Below are positions 1-12,132 of a DNA stretch of 64,000 nt, piece by piece. Each line of letters begins with the position of its first letter. Positions within the stretch are counted from its first letter, which is position 1. The DNA is taken from assembly GCA_023055505.1 (NCBI GenBank), contig JALIRH010000002.1, forward strand, positions 2,775,001-2,839,000. The letters run 5' to 3'. Source of the DNA: Callipepla californica brunnescens. Taxonomy: Eukaryota > Chordata > Aves > Galliformes > Odontophoridae. Below the pieces are notes generated by a model, which saw nothing but the letters and a program-made list of their open reading frames with translations, made no database searches and was not told the DNA's origin. Position numbers and translations under genes: made by a program.

Positions 1-926
1 CATCTTTATAAAGGAGGCTCATATATATTTCTTTCACTTACCTAGGAAAATCTACTGAATATCTGTCCTTTCCACCAGCAACTAAGTGATTTTTAGACAC
101 GTTTTATGCTTTTCTCAATTTATACTTTTTGATTGTTTATTTATTTATTTTTTTCCATGGAAAGGCAGAATGAGGGAAGAAATGGAACGGGAAAGCCAAG
201 AATATCCTTGATTTTCATTTTCCAAAAACGGACAGTTTGAAGGTGAAAAAAAAAAAAAAAAGTTTTGCTTTGTTGGGTTAACGCAAATGCCCCTTTTAGA
301 AATAACAAAAAATGCTCTTTCCCATCCAAACAAACTTCCAGCACAGGGAAATACAGGATTTGATTGTGTAAGTCGAGTGTGCTTCAGTGCACTTAGGGCA
401 AATGGGGAAGCGGACATGTTCAGGACTGCAGATGAAGTTCTGGCTTCCATCCCCAACTCCATCCTTTCCTAAAATTTTTTGCCTCTGTTTCCCTGTGTGT
501 AAAAGACACTAAAAATAGCATCTCACCTCCCAGAGGAAGCTCTGCAGAATAATTAACTAATGTTTGCAGAGTGTCAGCAAGCACTAATTATTATCATTAG
601 CTAGAGAAGAACATTTGGGGTTTGCTTTGGTCCTAATGGAGTTTATTTTCCTGGGCTCAATGAGCCACTGCATCAGTGAACCTCTGATGGAGCTGTAAGT
701 GGCTCCCCAAGGCACTGCAACACTTCATGACAACATAAACACCAATGACTTAATTTAGCACTACCACAGCCTCCAGGACAGCAACGGTCCCAGCCTCCAT
801 ACTGAGGATGAGCAAAATACCCCATTACTTTGGGCTTACAAAGAGCTCAAGCTGAGTGGCCCGACTTCATTCATCCTTTGATTTGTTTGATCCTTTATTT
901 CAAATCTAGTAGGATTGAAAAGAAGT

Positions 927-2165
927 AGTTGCTCCAGAAGTAATGCCTCCTATTAATTTCCATGGAATAGAGTCACAGAACCATAGAACTGCTCAGGTTG
1001 GAAGAGACTTTCAAGATCATACTACCCTAACTCTAACAACCCATTGCTAAATCATGTCCCTGAGCACCACAACCAAACAGATTTTAAACACATTCAGGGA
1101 TGGTGACTCAGCCACCTCCCTGGGGAGCCTATTTCAGTACTTAACAACCCTTTCTGTAAAGAAGTGGTATCTAACCCTGGCACAACTTGAGGCTGAGGCT
1201 ATTTCCCCTTGTTCTGTCACCTACCACCAGTGAGAGAAGAGACCAACCCCACTCCCACTGCAATTACTTTTCAGGTATTTGAAGATAGCAATAACATCTC
1301 CCCTCAGTCTCCTCTTCCCCAGACTAAACAGCCCCAGCTCCTTCAGTCACTCCTCATAGGGCACATTCTCCAAGCCCTTCACCAGCCTTGTTATCTTCTT
1401 TGGACCTGTTCCAGCACCTCCATCTCCCTTCTGTACTGAAGTGCCCAAAAATGTACTCAGTACACAAGGTGAGGCCTCACCAATGCCAAGAACAGGAGGA
1501 GGATTTCTTCCCTAGTTGTGCTCACCACACCATTCCTGATGCAGGCCAGGATGACATTGACCTTCTTGGCCACCTGGGCACACTGCTGGCTCATACTCAG
1601 CTGACTGTCCATCACTATATCGAGGTCCCTTTTCATCAGGCAGCATTCCAGAAACTCCTCCCCAAGCCTCTAGGGTTGCCTGCGGTTGTTCTGAAATACA
1701 ATAGCTACAGAGAACACAGTAATACTGTTTGATGGAGCAAGTTATCAGCCACAAAATATTATTTTCCAACATAGGTACCACCATTATCTGTGCATTTTCA
1801 ACAGCAATGAACAAGAGCCTGAATGTTATGCTCATAAAATCTGCACCAGCGGAGGTGACACACTATTGACAAAATGTACCACCTTCTACCTCAGTGTACT
1901 CAGATCCACTGTTTGGTCTCTATAAACGTTCAGCAATTGTTGATGAATGTCAGTGAGTGCCATTTTTGCCACATGAAGGAATTCAATTCCACGTCTTTGC
2001 TTCAGATGCACATCCACGTAAGATGTTTTTACCAGACTGCCTCTCTGCTGCCATCAAATTGTAATGGAATATTGGTGGGAAGATTTAGCTTCTACCACCA
2101 CCATCTGCCTCCAAAGTTGTGGGCCAACATCCCAAAATAGAAGGAATTACTTTTGGAGCAGCCCT
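927..2165 (-). mobile_element. Mariner-type DNA transposon remnant (Mariner1_GG/Galluhop-like), interrupted by CR1
   Basis: The left end has TTGCTCCAGAAGTAATGCCT (929-948). The right end has the matching inverted repeat AAGGAATTACTTTTGGAGCA (2141-2160). These are the terminal inverted repeats of the short mariner-derived repeat common in chicken. Between them, 1693-2135 matches the body of that repeat as I remember it. Read on the minus strand it corresponds to the degenerate C-terminal end of a mariner transposase. Without the nested CR1 it would be only about 510 bp, so it is a non-autonomous, MITE-like copy. No intact transposase frame remains. Family assignment is from memory and needs a repeat-library search. 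Confidence 0.75.
966..1692 (-). mobile_element. CR1 LINE fragment nested in mariner element
   Basis: It begins with the reverse complement of the CR1 tail (AGTCACAGAACCATAGAACT, then GTTGGAAGAGACTTTCAAGA). It continues through the 3' UTR into the reverse-transcriptase 3' coding region (antisense CTTCTTGGCCACCTGGGCAC at 1562-1581). At about 727 bp it is one of the longest CR1 copies here. The reading frame is broken. It splits the mariner element just inside that element's left terminal repeat, so it inserted later. Confidence 0.85.
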
Positions 2166-2799
2166 CATATTTTTCTGACCAGGAAAATATCAGCTACTCT
2201 GTCACCCTTTGGTTTTACACCAGGTATACAGATCTGTGCAAGTTCAGCCAAAATTAGAGAAGGATCCAGAGGCATGAAGTGATAATTATGTGACCTTATT
2301 TACTGCTTATCAATTGTTTTGACAACTTGACAACTTGAAACACAGAACAAAGTTTTCTTTAGTAAAAAGGAAGCCAATGTAAGATGTTTTCTTCCTTCCT
2401 TACAGTTGAATTTCAAGTAAAAATACTTCCAATACTGATATTAAACTGATTATCTGGAGCATGTGTAGCACAATTTGTCTTCTAATAGAAAAAGGAGAGA
2501 ACATTAACAGCTGCCAGCAATCTAACTTCCTCATATCCTTCCTTTATATCTTCTTGTGACTGCATTTAATCCAAGTGTTTACGTTGACTGATAAAATCAA
2601 GTCTTTATTACGGAAAAGGATCTTAATAGATCGCACTTTCAGTACAACCTTTTGTTCTTTTTCTCTGTAAAGAAACTATTTCACTTGTTTGTTCGTTTAA
2701 TGGAAAAATAACAGTTCCATCTATTAGGATTTTGACAGTCACCAGTACCTAGTACAGATAACTGTACAGATATCTTTGCCTGCTGTTGGGAATCTGCTT

Positions 2800-2872
2800 T
2801 AGTAGGATGATGATCTCTCTAAACCTGATGATTTCTGGGAGATCTCTTCCAATCCTTACAATTCTGTGATAC
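2800..2872 (+). mobile_element. CR1 3' tail, short fragment
   Basis: A short tail with TGATGATCTCTCTAAACCTG and GAGATCTCTTCCAATCCTTA ends in ATTCTGTGAT. Only the terminal ~70 bp is recognisable, and another CR1 fragment follows directly. Confidence 0.5.
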
Positions 2873-2927
2873 TGTGTGTGATAAGGAAATAAGGATATAA
2901 TAAAAAGGTTTTATGTGATAAGGATAG

Positions 2928-3110
2928 TGAGGCACTAGAAGAGGTTGCCCAGAGAGGCGGTGGATGCTCCATCCTTGAAGATGTTCAAGATCAGTCTGGG
3001 TGAGCTTCTGAGCATCCTTATGTAGCTGCAGGTGTCCCTGTTCACTGCAGGTGAGTTAGACTTGATGGTCTTTAGGGGTCAAACTTCAAACTTAAATGAT
3101 TCTATAATTA
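2928..3110 (+). mobile_element. CR1 LINE 3' fragment
   Basis: It contains GAAGAGGTTGCCCAGAGAGG and the tail motif TTAGACTTGATGGTCTTTAG, ending in TGATTCTATAAT. It is a 5'-truncated non-coding 3' end of CR1. Confidence 0.8.
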
Positions 3111-3839
3111 TGGATGCGGGGCAGGGGTCCAATGGGCACGAGGACTTAGGGGAAGAGGCAGCTGACCCTGTGATGTGCCCACTGATGGACAGTGATGATC
3201 ATGTCTCATGCTTTCTCCTCTATCAGGGGAACAGGGGAAGGTCCCAGCAGGATGGCAGCTGTGCAGAGCAATGTCTCAGATCCACAGTAGAACTGTAAGT
3301 GAATTGTTATTCATCTCCTGCTGCTTGTAAGCAAAATGTTTTCCTTTCTCTTGGGAAGGCTGTGTCTTTAAGAGCTGGACAGACTTGATCCTTTTGCTCA
3401 CACCAAAGCCCCTACAGTTAACAGGACAAAGCTTGGAGAAACCAGCCTGTGTTACCCCAATACGACATTAGATGTCACCCATGCACTGCATTCCCTGTTT
3501 TTCCGCTGTCCTGGTCCCCACATTGGGAAGCTGCATACAGACCATTGCCCTCTGACATCCGAAGACTGACTTCAGGTGATTCAGGTTGGGGTGGACCTCA
3601 AGAGGTCACCATGCCCATGTACCTGGAGATGGCCATAACAGAGATGTGCTGACAGCCCAAGATCTGGAAGCAGTCAGATGGCAGAGGGGGATCTCATCCC
3701 CCCATGGCTCTAAGTCTTGGGGTGCAGTGGGATGTAACCCTTCAGAGCAAAGAACTGGGCTCACAGGATGATCCACAACACACGTATTTAACCCTCCACG
3801 CAGCCCACGATCCGTGTCAGCTAGCACTGCTCATGCTTA

Positions 3840-4105
3840 AGGAAGGGGAAATGACTTCAAACTAAAACAGGGCAGATTTGGACTGGAAATAATGAAATTG
3901 GATTTTACTATAAGGGCAGTAGGGTGATGGAACAGGTTGCCCAGAGAGGTGGTGGATTTCCCACCCCTGGGGTTGTTCAAGGTCAGGCAGAACAGGACTC
4001 TGAGCAACCTGAACTAGATGTAGGTGTCCCTGTTGATAGCAAGGGGTTGGACTGGATGATCTTTAAATGTCCCTTCCAACTCAAATGGTTCTACGAATCT
4101 ATGAT
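3840..4105 (+). mobile_element. CR1 LINE 3' fragment
   Basis: It starts in GGGGAAATGACTTCAAACTA. It runs through GGAACAGGTTGCCCAGAGAG and GGACTGGATGATCTTTAAAT to the tail TCTATGATCC. The open frame across it is repeat-derived, not a gene. Confidence 0.85.
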
Positions 4106-6419
4106 CCTCTGGAGGGAACTGAAGGGTTTGAAGATTGGTCCCAAGTGGGAGGTACACCTAATTCAGCATGAATCATGTACCTAATGCATATTTATGGTAT
4201 CAGATGTGCTGTGCTAGGGAACAGGTCATTGGATGGGACCGTGGCCAGTGATGACAAAGGGATCACCTTTATTTGTAAGGCAAGAGGGCTGCTCTGCAAA
4301 ACCAGAACTGAGCAGCCTTGATCTGAAAACCTCAGTGTGGTTGGGGGTGCTGGGTAGAATGGGATGGGCATCCTCCTGGCAGTGCAGAGGAGCAAAGGAG
4401 GCCAATCTCATGAAAGCCCATGGAAATCCCCTCCCAAATTCCCAGCTGTGGTGTTTCCTCTCTCATAAGGACAAGCGTTGGTGGCAGGAGGTGGGAGGCA
4501 CTTGGGGAACATGTTTACAGAGCTTCTGCCAAACCACAGGAAGTGCCAGCTGCTGGGGATGAAGAGCAGGAAGAGGAGGAAGAGGAAGAGGCCAAGGCTC
4601 TGTCAACTCCTCTCCACCACTGCTGGCAAACAAAAGACAGAGCACAGCACTGCTGTTGTGAAGAGACATGAGAGATACGGGAGGGGCTGAATCCTTCTCT
4701 CCTTGCTGTTTTATCTCACAGTAGCTCAGAGGGTGAAGTCTGCCAGTGAAGGGAGAGGAAAGCATCTTGGAAATACATTGCTCTTCTACCCATAAAAAGG
4801 TGGTTTTGCTCAGACACCAAAGCTTCTGGATCTGGCAGCTGAGGGCAGAACTTTGTCAGTAAGACACAACAACTCACAGTACAGAAAGCTGATATTTATT
4901 TGTCTTAAAAGTAGTTTGCCCTGATTTGTATATACCATTTATTGCATTCCTTTTTACTCATGTGTGGGTCTTTCCCTGTTTTCCCAGTGTTTGAAGGGCT
5001 GACAGCAGAGCAACCCAAGCATCTGAGGAATCTGCTGCCATGGCCACTAATTCCAGCCCTGAGTTGCCACTTGCCCATTTTGGCTACCAAAGTCTTGGGC
5101 AGTGGGCTTGCAGATGCTCTTGCTCTATCGGAGGGTGCTGAACACCCCTACAAAGTATTCTGGAGTGTCAAATAGGACTTGGGGCGACGCACCATGGGGC
5201 TCTCCTCTACTGATACCTCTCGAGCATAATTTGGGCAGTAGACCCACGGTACAGGGAGCTTTTCCTATTCCTCCTCAGAGTGCAGGGCCTTGTGCCTCCA
5301 GCCCTGTGTGGCTTTGTTCCATTGTTAGCAAAGACCATGTGCTCATAGTATCTAAAGAGAAGCACTTCTCAACATTCACCAGAGTAGTACTCTGAATCGT
5401 TTCTCTCTGTTCTCATACTTGATTTGCTCAGTGAGGACAGATACTCCACACCCTGATTTATCTATTCACATCTGCAGGGGCACAGCCACGCAGAAAAACA
5501 ACCCACCTACTGAAATATTGCCTCATACTTCTCAAAGCCATTAGGAACTTCAAATTAATCTGTAACAGACTGAATTTAAGAGCTACAGAAAAATATAACT
5601 TCATTTTGCTGGACATGCTATTTCAGAATGAATAATACAGCTCTGTTTTAATGGCCATTAAACAGACTCAATAAAAGAGTGAAGTCCCCAAGAGATTTCA
5701 GCTGACAATGAACAACCTACTGAATATAGGCAAGAGTAAGAGTTATTCTGACATCAACTCTGCACTGAAGTCTATACAATTAGTAGGTGTCTGCGCTCCT
5801 TTTTGACAATGTCTTTCTCAAATCCCAAATGTCCGTAGTGAGGTAAAAGTTGCTGGAACACCTTGTAGTCAAAAACTTTGTGCAGGCTCTCATATCCTGA
5901 AGTGTTCTTAATCGTTAATTATCTGTATGTGATGCTGGTTCCCAGAAGAATGGCCTCTCCTATTAGCTGAGCTATATTTAGTCTCATTTCTTTTTTGCAG
6001 ACTTGTACATCACAATGACCATGTGTTAACCTAGAGAGACTGGGTTTCTCTTGAAGTTAAAAAATCGCATTCTTTAAATATTTATTTTGAGGTATGACTT
6101 CACAGGTCTTTCTATCATTCTCTTCTGGACTTAAGAGTATGGTACAGGAAATAGATTGCCCTGCATGCAAATGCTAAAGTTTGACATGGCTACATGCTTG
6201 TTTATACCTTCCAGTATACTACTTGCTTCATCCAGAAGAGAGTGGATTTCCTGACTCCCCTGTAACCCATTGCCCAAATGGATTGTTCCCATTCTGTACC
6301 TGTGCAGTTGGATCCTTTGTCTCACTTTACCCTGCATGTCTTCTCACTATAGCTCACTCTGCATTTCCTAGCCTAGTTGACCGGTGTGGTTATGATGGGT
6401 TGACTGCTGGACTAAATAA

Positions 6420-6532
6420 TGGAATCATAGAACATCCCAAGTTGGAAGGGACCCATAAGGATCATCAAGTCCAACTCCTAATGATCTTTGAGGTCTTTTC
6501 CCACCCTAAAGTTTCTGATTTTATGATCCTCC
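6420..6532. mobile_element. CR1 fragments in head-on inverted arrangement
   Basis: The first ~60 bp (GAATCATAGAACATCCCAAG, then GTTGGAAGGGACCCATAAGG) is a minus-orientation tail. From about 6480 the sequence is a plus-orientation tail (AATGATCTTTGAGGTCTTTT, ending TTTATGATCC). Two short CR1 3' ends of opposite orientation are therefore joined. Confidence 0.6.
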
Positions 6533-6892
6533 AGTACCATCTTCAGTTCTTCCTGACTCTGTTCTGCAATTCAAAAAGCCTCCTCTGTACTCATTCATGC
6601 ACCATGTAGAACCATGCTAAATCTTCAACTTCCTCTCTTGGAAGCCACTTTACCAAGCATGAGTCATATGCTTTAGATTGTTGAGGAGAATATCAGTGAT
6701 GAAAGCCTTGCAGGAGCCAAGAAATGTGGAATCTGCTCTCTCCTTCTCTCACAAAGAGAATGTGATGGCTTTGAAAGTTTCTTCTGACAAGACTTTTTTC
6801 TGTGGTAGCTAGTATATATTTGTAAACAGGACATTTTACTGTCTGTTCCAGCCTTTGCTTCTTTTTTGTAGGACTGTATGTGTCATGTGGTA

Positions 6893-7068
6893 TTGGCACA
6901 GGCTGCCCAGGGGGGTGGTGGAGTCACCATTCCTGGAAATGTTAAGAAACATGAAGATGTGGCACTGAGGGACATGGTTTAGTGGGCATGGTGGGGATGG
7001 ATCAACAGCTGGACCAGATGATTTTAAAGGTCTTTTCCAACCTTAATGATGTCATGATTCTATAATCC
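6893..7068 (+). mobile_element. CR1 LINE 3' fragment
   Basis: It contains CACAGGCTGCCCAGGGGGGT, GGCACTGAGGGACATGGTTT and GTCTTTTCCAACCTTAATGA, ending ATGATTCTATAATCC. The 'GAGGGACATGGTTTAGTGGG' body marks a different CR1 subtype from the neighbours with a 'GTGTCCCTGTTCATTGCAGG' body. Confidence 0.85.
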
Positions 7069-7514
7069 TTTGCCTTCTATATTTCATCGATTAGTTCTAT
7101 CAATCCCATATTACTGTGGTTGTATACCTTGTATTAGTGGCGTTCTGTAGCATGATCTCTGATCCTCAGCATAGAACAGCCCTGCTACTAGAAGAAAAGA
7201 GGAAAAAAAAAACTGTCAAAAAAACCTATGCTAAATACTACCACCATCTTCATTGAATATTGGGGTCTCAGTCCATCAGACCCTAAGAAAACTTTTAACT
7301 TCAGGCACATGAGTAATACCAGCTTCACTACAGACCCACACAGTTTTGGTTCTGGTCCATAACATTGACAGATCTAAATGTTTTCACTCATGGGTTAAAA
7401 AATACCTAGTGATGCTTATCTATTCCAGGGAAACAGAATTGATAGTTCATTTCACACCTGTGAAATGGATTCACATATGACAAACATTTTCCAAGTCTCA
7501 AAAGGAAAACACAT

Positions 7515-7785
7515 GAGCCAAACAAGGGGAAATGGTTTTAGACTCAAACAGAGGAGATTTAGATTGGATATAAGAAAAGAAGTGTTTTACAATAAGGGTG
7601 GTGAGGCACAGGAACACATTGCCCAGAGAAGTGGTGGAGGTCCCATCCCTAGAGACATTCAGGGTCAGGCTGAATGGGGCTCTGATCAACGTGATCTATC
7701 TGTAGGTGTTCCTGTTCATTGCAGGGGGTTGGACTAGGTGGCCTTTAAAGGTCCCTTCCAACTCAAACAGTTCAATGATTCTAAG
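7515..7785 (+). mobile_element. CR1 LINE 3' fragment
   Basis: The full 3' UTR-type segment runs from GCCAAACAAGGGGAAATGGT through GAACACATTGCCCAGAGAAG and GGTTGGACTAGGTGGCCTTT to the tail CAATGATTCT. It is truncated at its 5' end. Confidence 0.88.
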
Positions 7786-8927
7786 AAATCCCTGCCTCAT
7801 GCTTCCTAGCCAAGCTCACACTCCTGTTCTCCTGGGAGACCTGTGCAGAGTTGCCCTCAAGGGGATTTCAAACATGCATGACTGAAGCACTGACATTTAA
7901 AAGCTGGCTCCCAAGGGTTCTTATATAACCAAAGAAGAGGCAGAACATCAGTCCTGGAGCTTCTTTAGGGATCTGTAAGATAGCAAGCACGAATGCCAGC
8001 TCCTCTGGCATTGTTTCTTTTTTTTTTCTCCACTGCTTTGGGGCAAATTGCTCTCAGTCACGACAAGGAGGAATCAGAGCTTGCATTCCACCCACTGCTC
8101 AGCTCTTCTGCAGAGAGATAAAATTCATCCCAAACCCAGTCCCTCGGTGCCAGAAAGTGGAAGGGATCCAATGCAAACAGCAGGACAAATAAGCCAGCCC
8201 GCACCAGCCCTCTCTGTCCATCCGCCTTCCCTACAAAATGAAAACCAAGCAACTCCCAGAGGTCTCTCCTGCTCTGAGCATGGCTTTGCAATTATAAATT
8301 ATCCCAAGATTATCTCTGTCCCCAGCGCTGCTGTATTCACCTCCTCTGGTCTGCTGGGGGATTAATTGCTGCTGCATTGGCTGCGCTGCGGAATAAAAGC
8401 TTGGGACACAGCAAACTCCTAATTACCACCATCATTCAGTGGCAGCAAGAGGTGATAAATTTAAAAGTCAAATATGTGAAGAAATGTTTTTCCTTTTAAC
8501 AGACTGCGAATCTGCAATTAACCAGCACAGAGCACTGCTGGCAAGGACAGCAAGACAAATAGGACCAGACATTCAAAAGACACATTGGAAGAAGTGCTAT
8601 TAAGTGTTGGGTAGGATAGCAATGCCTGGGGTATCATCCAGATACCAGGAGGTTCTTCTTGCTTTTACCACATCCTAGCATGTTGTCTGACAGTGGCTGG
8701 CTGCAACATCTATCCTAATCCCGGTACCTTCCTGTCCCATGCAGTCAGGAGATCGGCAATGTTTGTCTAACAGGGGATCACCAAGATGAGAGAGGCTACA
8801 GTGGTGCCAGAATATGGGATTCTGCACTCAAAACCTGCTTCTCTAATGTACTACATGTCCCTCATGAAGTGTGAATGCAGTGATGCCAGAAAGGAGCTCA
8901 ACAGAATCATAGATTCATCATTCTCCC

Positions 8928-9192
8928 TGATAGGACAAAGGGAAATAGTTCCAAATTAAAAGAGGAGATTTAGATTGAATATAAGAAAGAAATTTTTTAT
9001 GATAAAGGTAGTGAGGCATTGAAACATCTTGCCCAGAGAGGTGGTAGATGCCCCATTCCTAGAGACATTCAGGCTAGATGGTGTTCAGAGCACCCTGATG
9101 TAGTTGTGGGTGTTCCTGTTCATTGCAGGGGAGTTGGACTAGATGTCCTTTAAAGGTCCCTTCCAACTCAAATGATTCTGTGATTCTATGAT
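8928..9192 (+). mobile_element. CR1 LINE 3' fragment
   Basis: It reads from CCTGATAGGACAAAGGGAAA to GATTCTGTGATTCTATGATA, with GTTGGACTAGATGTCCTTTA. The tail keeps two copies of the 8-base terminal repeat. It closely resembles the copy at 7515-7785, so both are probably the same subfamily. Confidence 0.88.
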
Positions 9193-10461
9193 AATCAATC
9201 ATCAACAGAAAAATTTATGGTTTGCAGAATTTACCCTCATCATCCTCATCCATGATGGGAACAAGCAGCAAATACATTTCTCACCATCTCCACGCTGGAG
9301 CAGAATAAGGCTTGATGGGATTGCCGAAAGCTTCTGGACACCAGCATCACTGTCATTCTGGTGTTATGGGACTACCATGCACCCAGAAGTGTGGACCCAG
9401 ACGCTCAGATGAGATACTAGAAGAGCACCATGGCCCTGAGTGGGCCTGGACTGGAAATCTCAGAAGCTTTCTCATGAGATTTCCCCTCTCTCTCCTGGTT
9501 CTGTTTGAGCTGGAAACACCATGAGAATTACTTTCCTCCTCACATTTCAGCAGTTTTGCTTCCGGGCCTGGGCTAAACAAGGAAGTGCAGAGGCGTGGGA
9601 ACCAAAGGGAGACACAAACATATGAGAGCATGGGCTGAGCTGCTCCAAATCTCTGTATGCGATTCATTGCTTCCATCGAGGCAGTTCTGCCAAAGTAACT
9701 CCTCCATCTGGATGGTACCTACAGATGGAGATGGCTTTGTCAGATTTCCCTGTGGGCCAAATCTCATTCAGGCAACAAAGCAGTCGCAGAAATAGCTTCT
9801 CAAATTGTAACAGTGCTAAATGCTGTGTTCATACACAGATTCAGAATTCTGATGCATTTCAAAGACACATCAGCCCATGGACTACAGAGCACTTGGGCTT
9901 GAAGTCCAAACCTTCAGAGAACCTCAGTCTTCTCATTGTCTACCACAAAACACAGGAAAAGGGACTGATTTCTAGAATTAGTATCTCAGCACCCTGAATC
10001 CAGGGAGCATTTCAGGTGACTGAAGTTAAGCTTCCAGTGTGGAGAACCACAAACTATTGGCAGTTCAGGAAGGGGTTGACCTTATCTTCCAGAATCCAGA
10101 TTGCTTCACTGTCATTTGTCTTCAGCATCAGCAAACCAAACAAGGTGTGCACACAGCAGCACGTATGGTATGCAGGGATGAATAATGCTCCTCTCAACCC
10201 TTATGTATGTCAGGATAAAGTTCAGCCATCACCACAGGCTAATGCATAATGTAGGTTTAGACCAAACATGCAGTATCTCAAAGCTACAAAGAATGAGGAA
10301 ATGGGAAGGAGCTGTTCCCACCCCAACCAACTTGCAATTTAAGACATTTCTCTTTCCCACAAGCTGCCACCAGATTGGCATGAAAATCTCTTTAGGATTA
10401 GGAGGATCTGTACAGTAGCTCAAAGGTTAACTGAAGCAACAACAGAGTTACAAGCAGAAAG

Positions 10462-10735
10462 ATGGGGACAGCTTCTCAAGAGGATAAGAGGTAATGGCCT
10501 TAAGTTGTGCCAGGGGAGGCTCGGGTTGGATATTAGGAAACACTAATTCCCAGAAAGAGGAGTAATGCATTGGAACTGGTTGCCCAAGGAGGTGGTGGAG
10601 ATACCATTTCTGGAGGCATTCAAGAAAAGAGCAGATGTGACACTGAGGGACATGGTTCAGTGGGTATGGTAGTGATGGGTTGGACTAGATGATCGTAGTG
10701 TTCTTTTTCAACCTTAATGGTTCTATGAACTTCTA
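10462..10735 (+). mobile_element. CR1 LINE 3' fragment
   Basis: It contains AAGTTGTGCCAGGGGAGGCT, GGTTGGATATTAGGAAACAC, GACACTGAGGGACATGGTTC and a tail ending GGTTCTATGAAC. It is the 'AGGGACATGGTTCAGTGGG' subtype and the first of three same-strand CR1 copies between 10.4 and 12.1 kb. Confidence 0.87.
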
Positions 10736-11089
10736 GTATTAAGGTCATGGAGCTCCTGAGCACAACCCTCTGGAGCATTTGTCAATATTTACTTATTGCT
10801 TTACTAATAGCTAGTATGATTTAAGGTACTTGAGATCTCTTAAGCTTTTCAAAAGAAGCAAGTCTGTTTTATCTGAGGACTTCCAAATTGGAGATGGGTG
10901 TAGCAGCCTCTAGCTCAGCAGGTCCTGTCTCAGCACCGAGCACTCAAGACCATAGGATTTCATGACTTCTTATCGGGATCTGGCTCAGACCACAGGCAAA
11001 GCAGTTCAGGTGTATCTCAAGGACCTGATTATTGTTTACAGAGACCCTGAGACAATTTCAGTGCTAGCCAGGACAGTGACTCAAGAGTC

Positions 11090-11775
11090 ATTGAGAGCAA
11101 CTCTGAAAAGAAGTATTTAGGGGTGCTGATGGATGAAAGATTCAGCATGAGTTGGCAATGTGTGTTTGCAGCCCAGAAGGCCAACTGCATCCAGGGCTTC
11201 ATCAAGAAAGTGTGACCAGAAGGTCAAGGGAGGTAATTCTGCCCCTCTACTCTGCTCTCCTGACACCCCACGTCAAGTACTGCATCCAGTTCTGGAGCCC
11301 TCAACACAGGGTCATTGAGCTGCTGGAGCAGGTCCAGAGGAGGGCCACAAAGATGATCAAGGGCTGGAGCACCTTGCCTATGTAGACAGGCTGAGAGAGT
11401 TGGGGCTCTTTAGACTGGAGAAGATTCCATGGGAACCTCATAGAGGCCTTCCAATACCTAAAAGGGGCCTACAGGAAAGCTGGGGAGGGACTTTTTGTAA
11501 GGGCAGGTAGTGACAGGATGAGGGGAAATGGCTTTAAACTGTAAGAGGGTAGATTTAGACTAGATATTAGGAAGAAAGTATTTACTGTGAGGGTGGGAAG
11601 ACACTGGAACAGGTTGCCCAGAGGGATGACCTCTCCCTGGAGGTGTTCAAGGGCAGGCTGGATGGGGCTTTGAGCAACCCAGTCTAGTGGGAGGTGTCCC
11701 TGCCTATAGCAGAGGGGGCTGGAACTAGATTATCTTAAAGGTTCCTTCCAACCCAAACCATTCTATGATTCTGCA
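11090..11775 (+). mobile_element. CR1 LINE fragment with degenerate reverse-transcriptase C-terminus
   Basis: About 690 bp starts in the 3' coding part of CR1 ORF2 and runs to the tail (AACCATTCTATGATTCTGCA). The frame at 11152-11385 preserves a recognisable CR1 polymerase end (REVILPLYSALLTPHVKYCI, then IELLEQVQRRATKMIKG). It is out of frame upstream and stops at 11385. The element is a 5'-truncated, non-functional LINE and cannot encode active protein. Confidence 0.9.
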
Positions 11776-11884
11776 ATTCAAGATGTCACCTCCAATTCCA
11801 TCTGAAAACCTGTCTGCCTCTACATGCTGCTCAGCAGCAATGGATGTCCATACATTTGGGAGACAAAGGGACATGGCCTGCCTC

Positions 11885-12132
11885 TTTTCAGTGGTCTGTG
11901 GGGACAGGACAAGGGGAAAGGCCTTAAAATGGAGCACAGGAAGTTCTGCATCAATATGTGAAGGAACTTCTTCATGGTGAGGGTGACAGAGTACTGGAAT
12001 ATCTTCTCTTGAGATATTCAAGACCCTTTTGGACACCTACCTGTGCAACCTGATGTAGAGACTACTTTGGCACTGGGAGTGGACTCAATGATCTCTGGAG
12101 GTCCCTTCCAACCCCTTCAATTCTGTGATCCT
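11885..12132 (+). mobile_element. CR1 LINE 3' fragment (divergent subtype)
   Basis: It contains TCTGTGGGGACAGGACAAGG, AGGAACTTCTTCATGGTGAG, GGACTCAATGATCTCTGGAG and the tail TTCAATTCTGTGATCC. The body differs from most copies here (GCACAGGAAGTTCTGCATCA). It follows the 11090-11775 copy in the same orientation. Confidence 0.8.

Noticed and set aside
3924..4184. Open frame of 86 codons with apparent similarity to other frames in the window
   Set aside because: It is CR1 3' UTR sequence read as protein. The same peptide fragments recur at every CR1 copy of that subtype.
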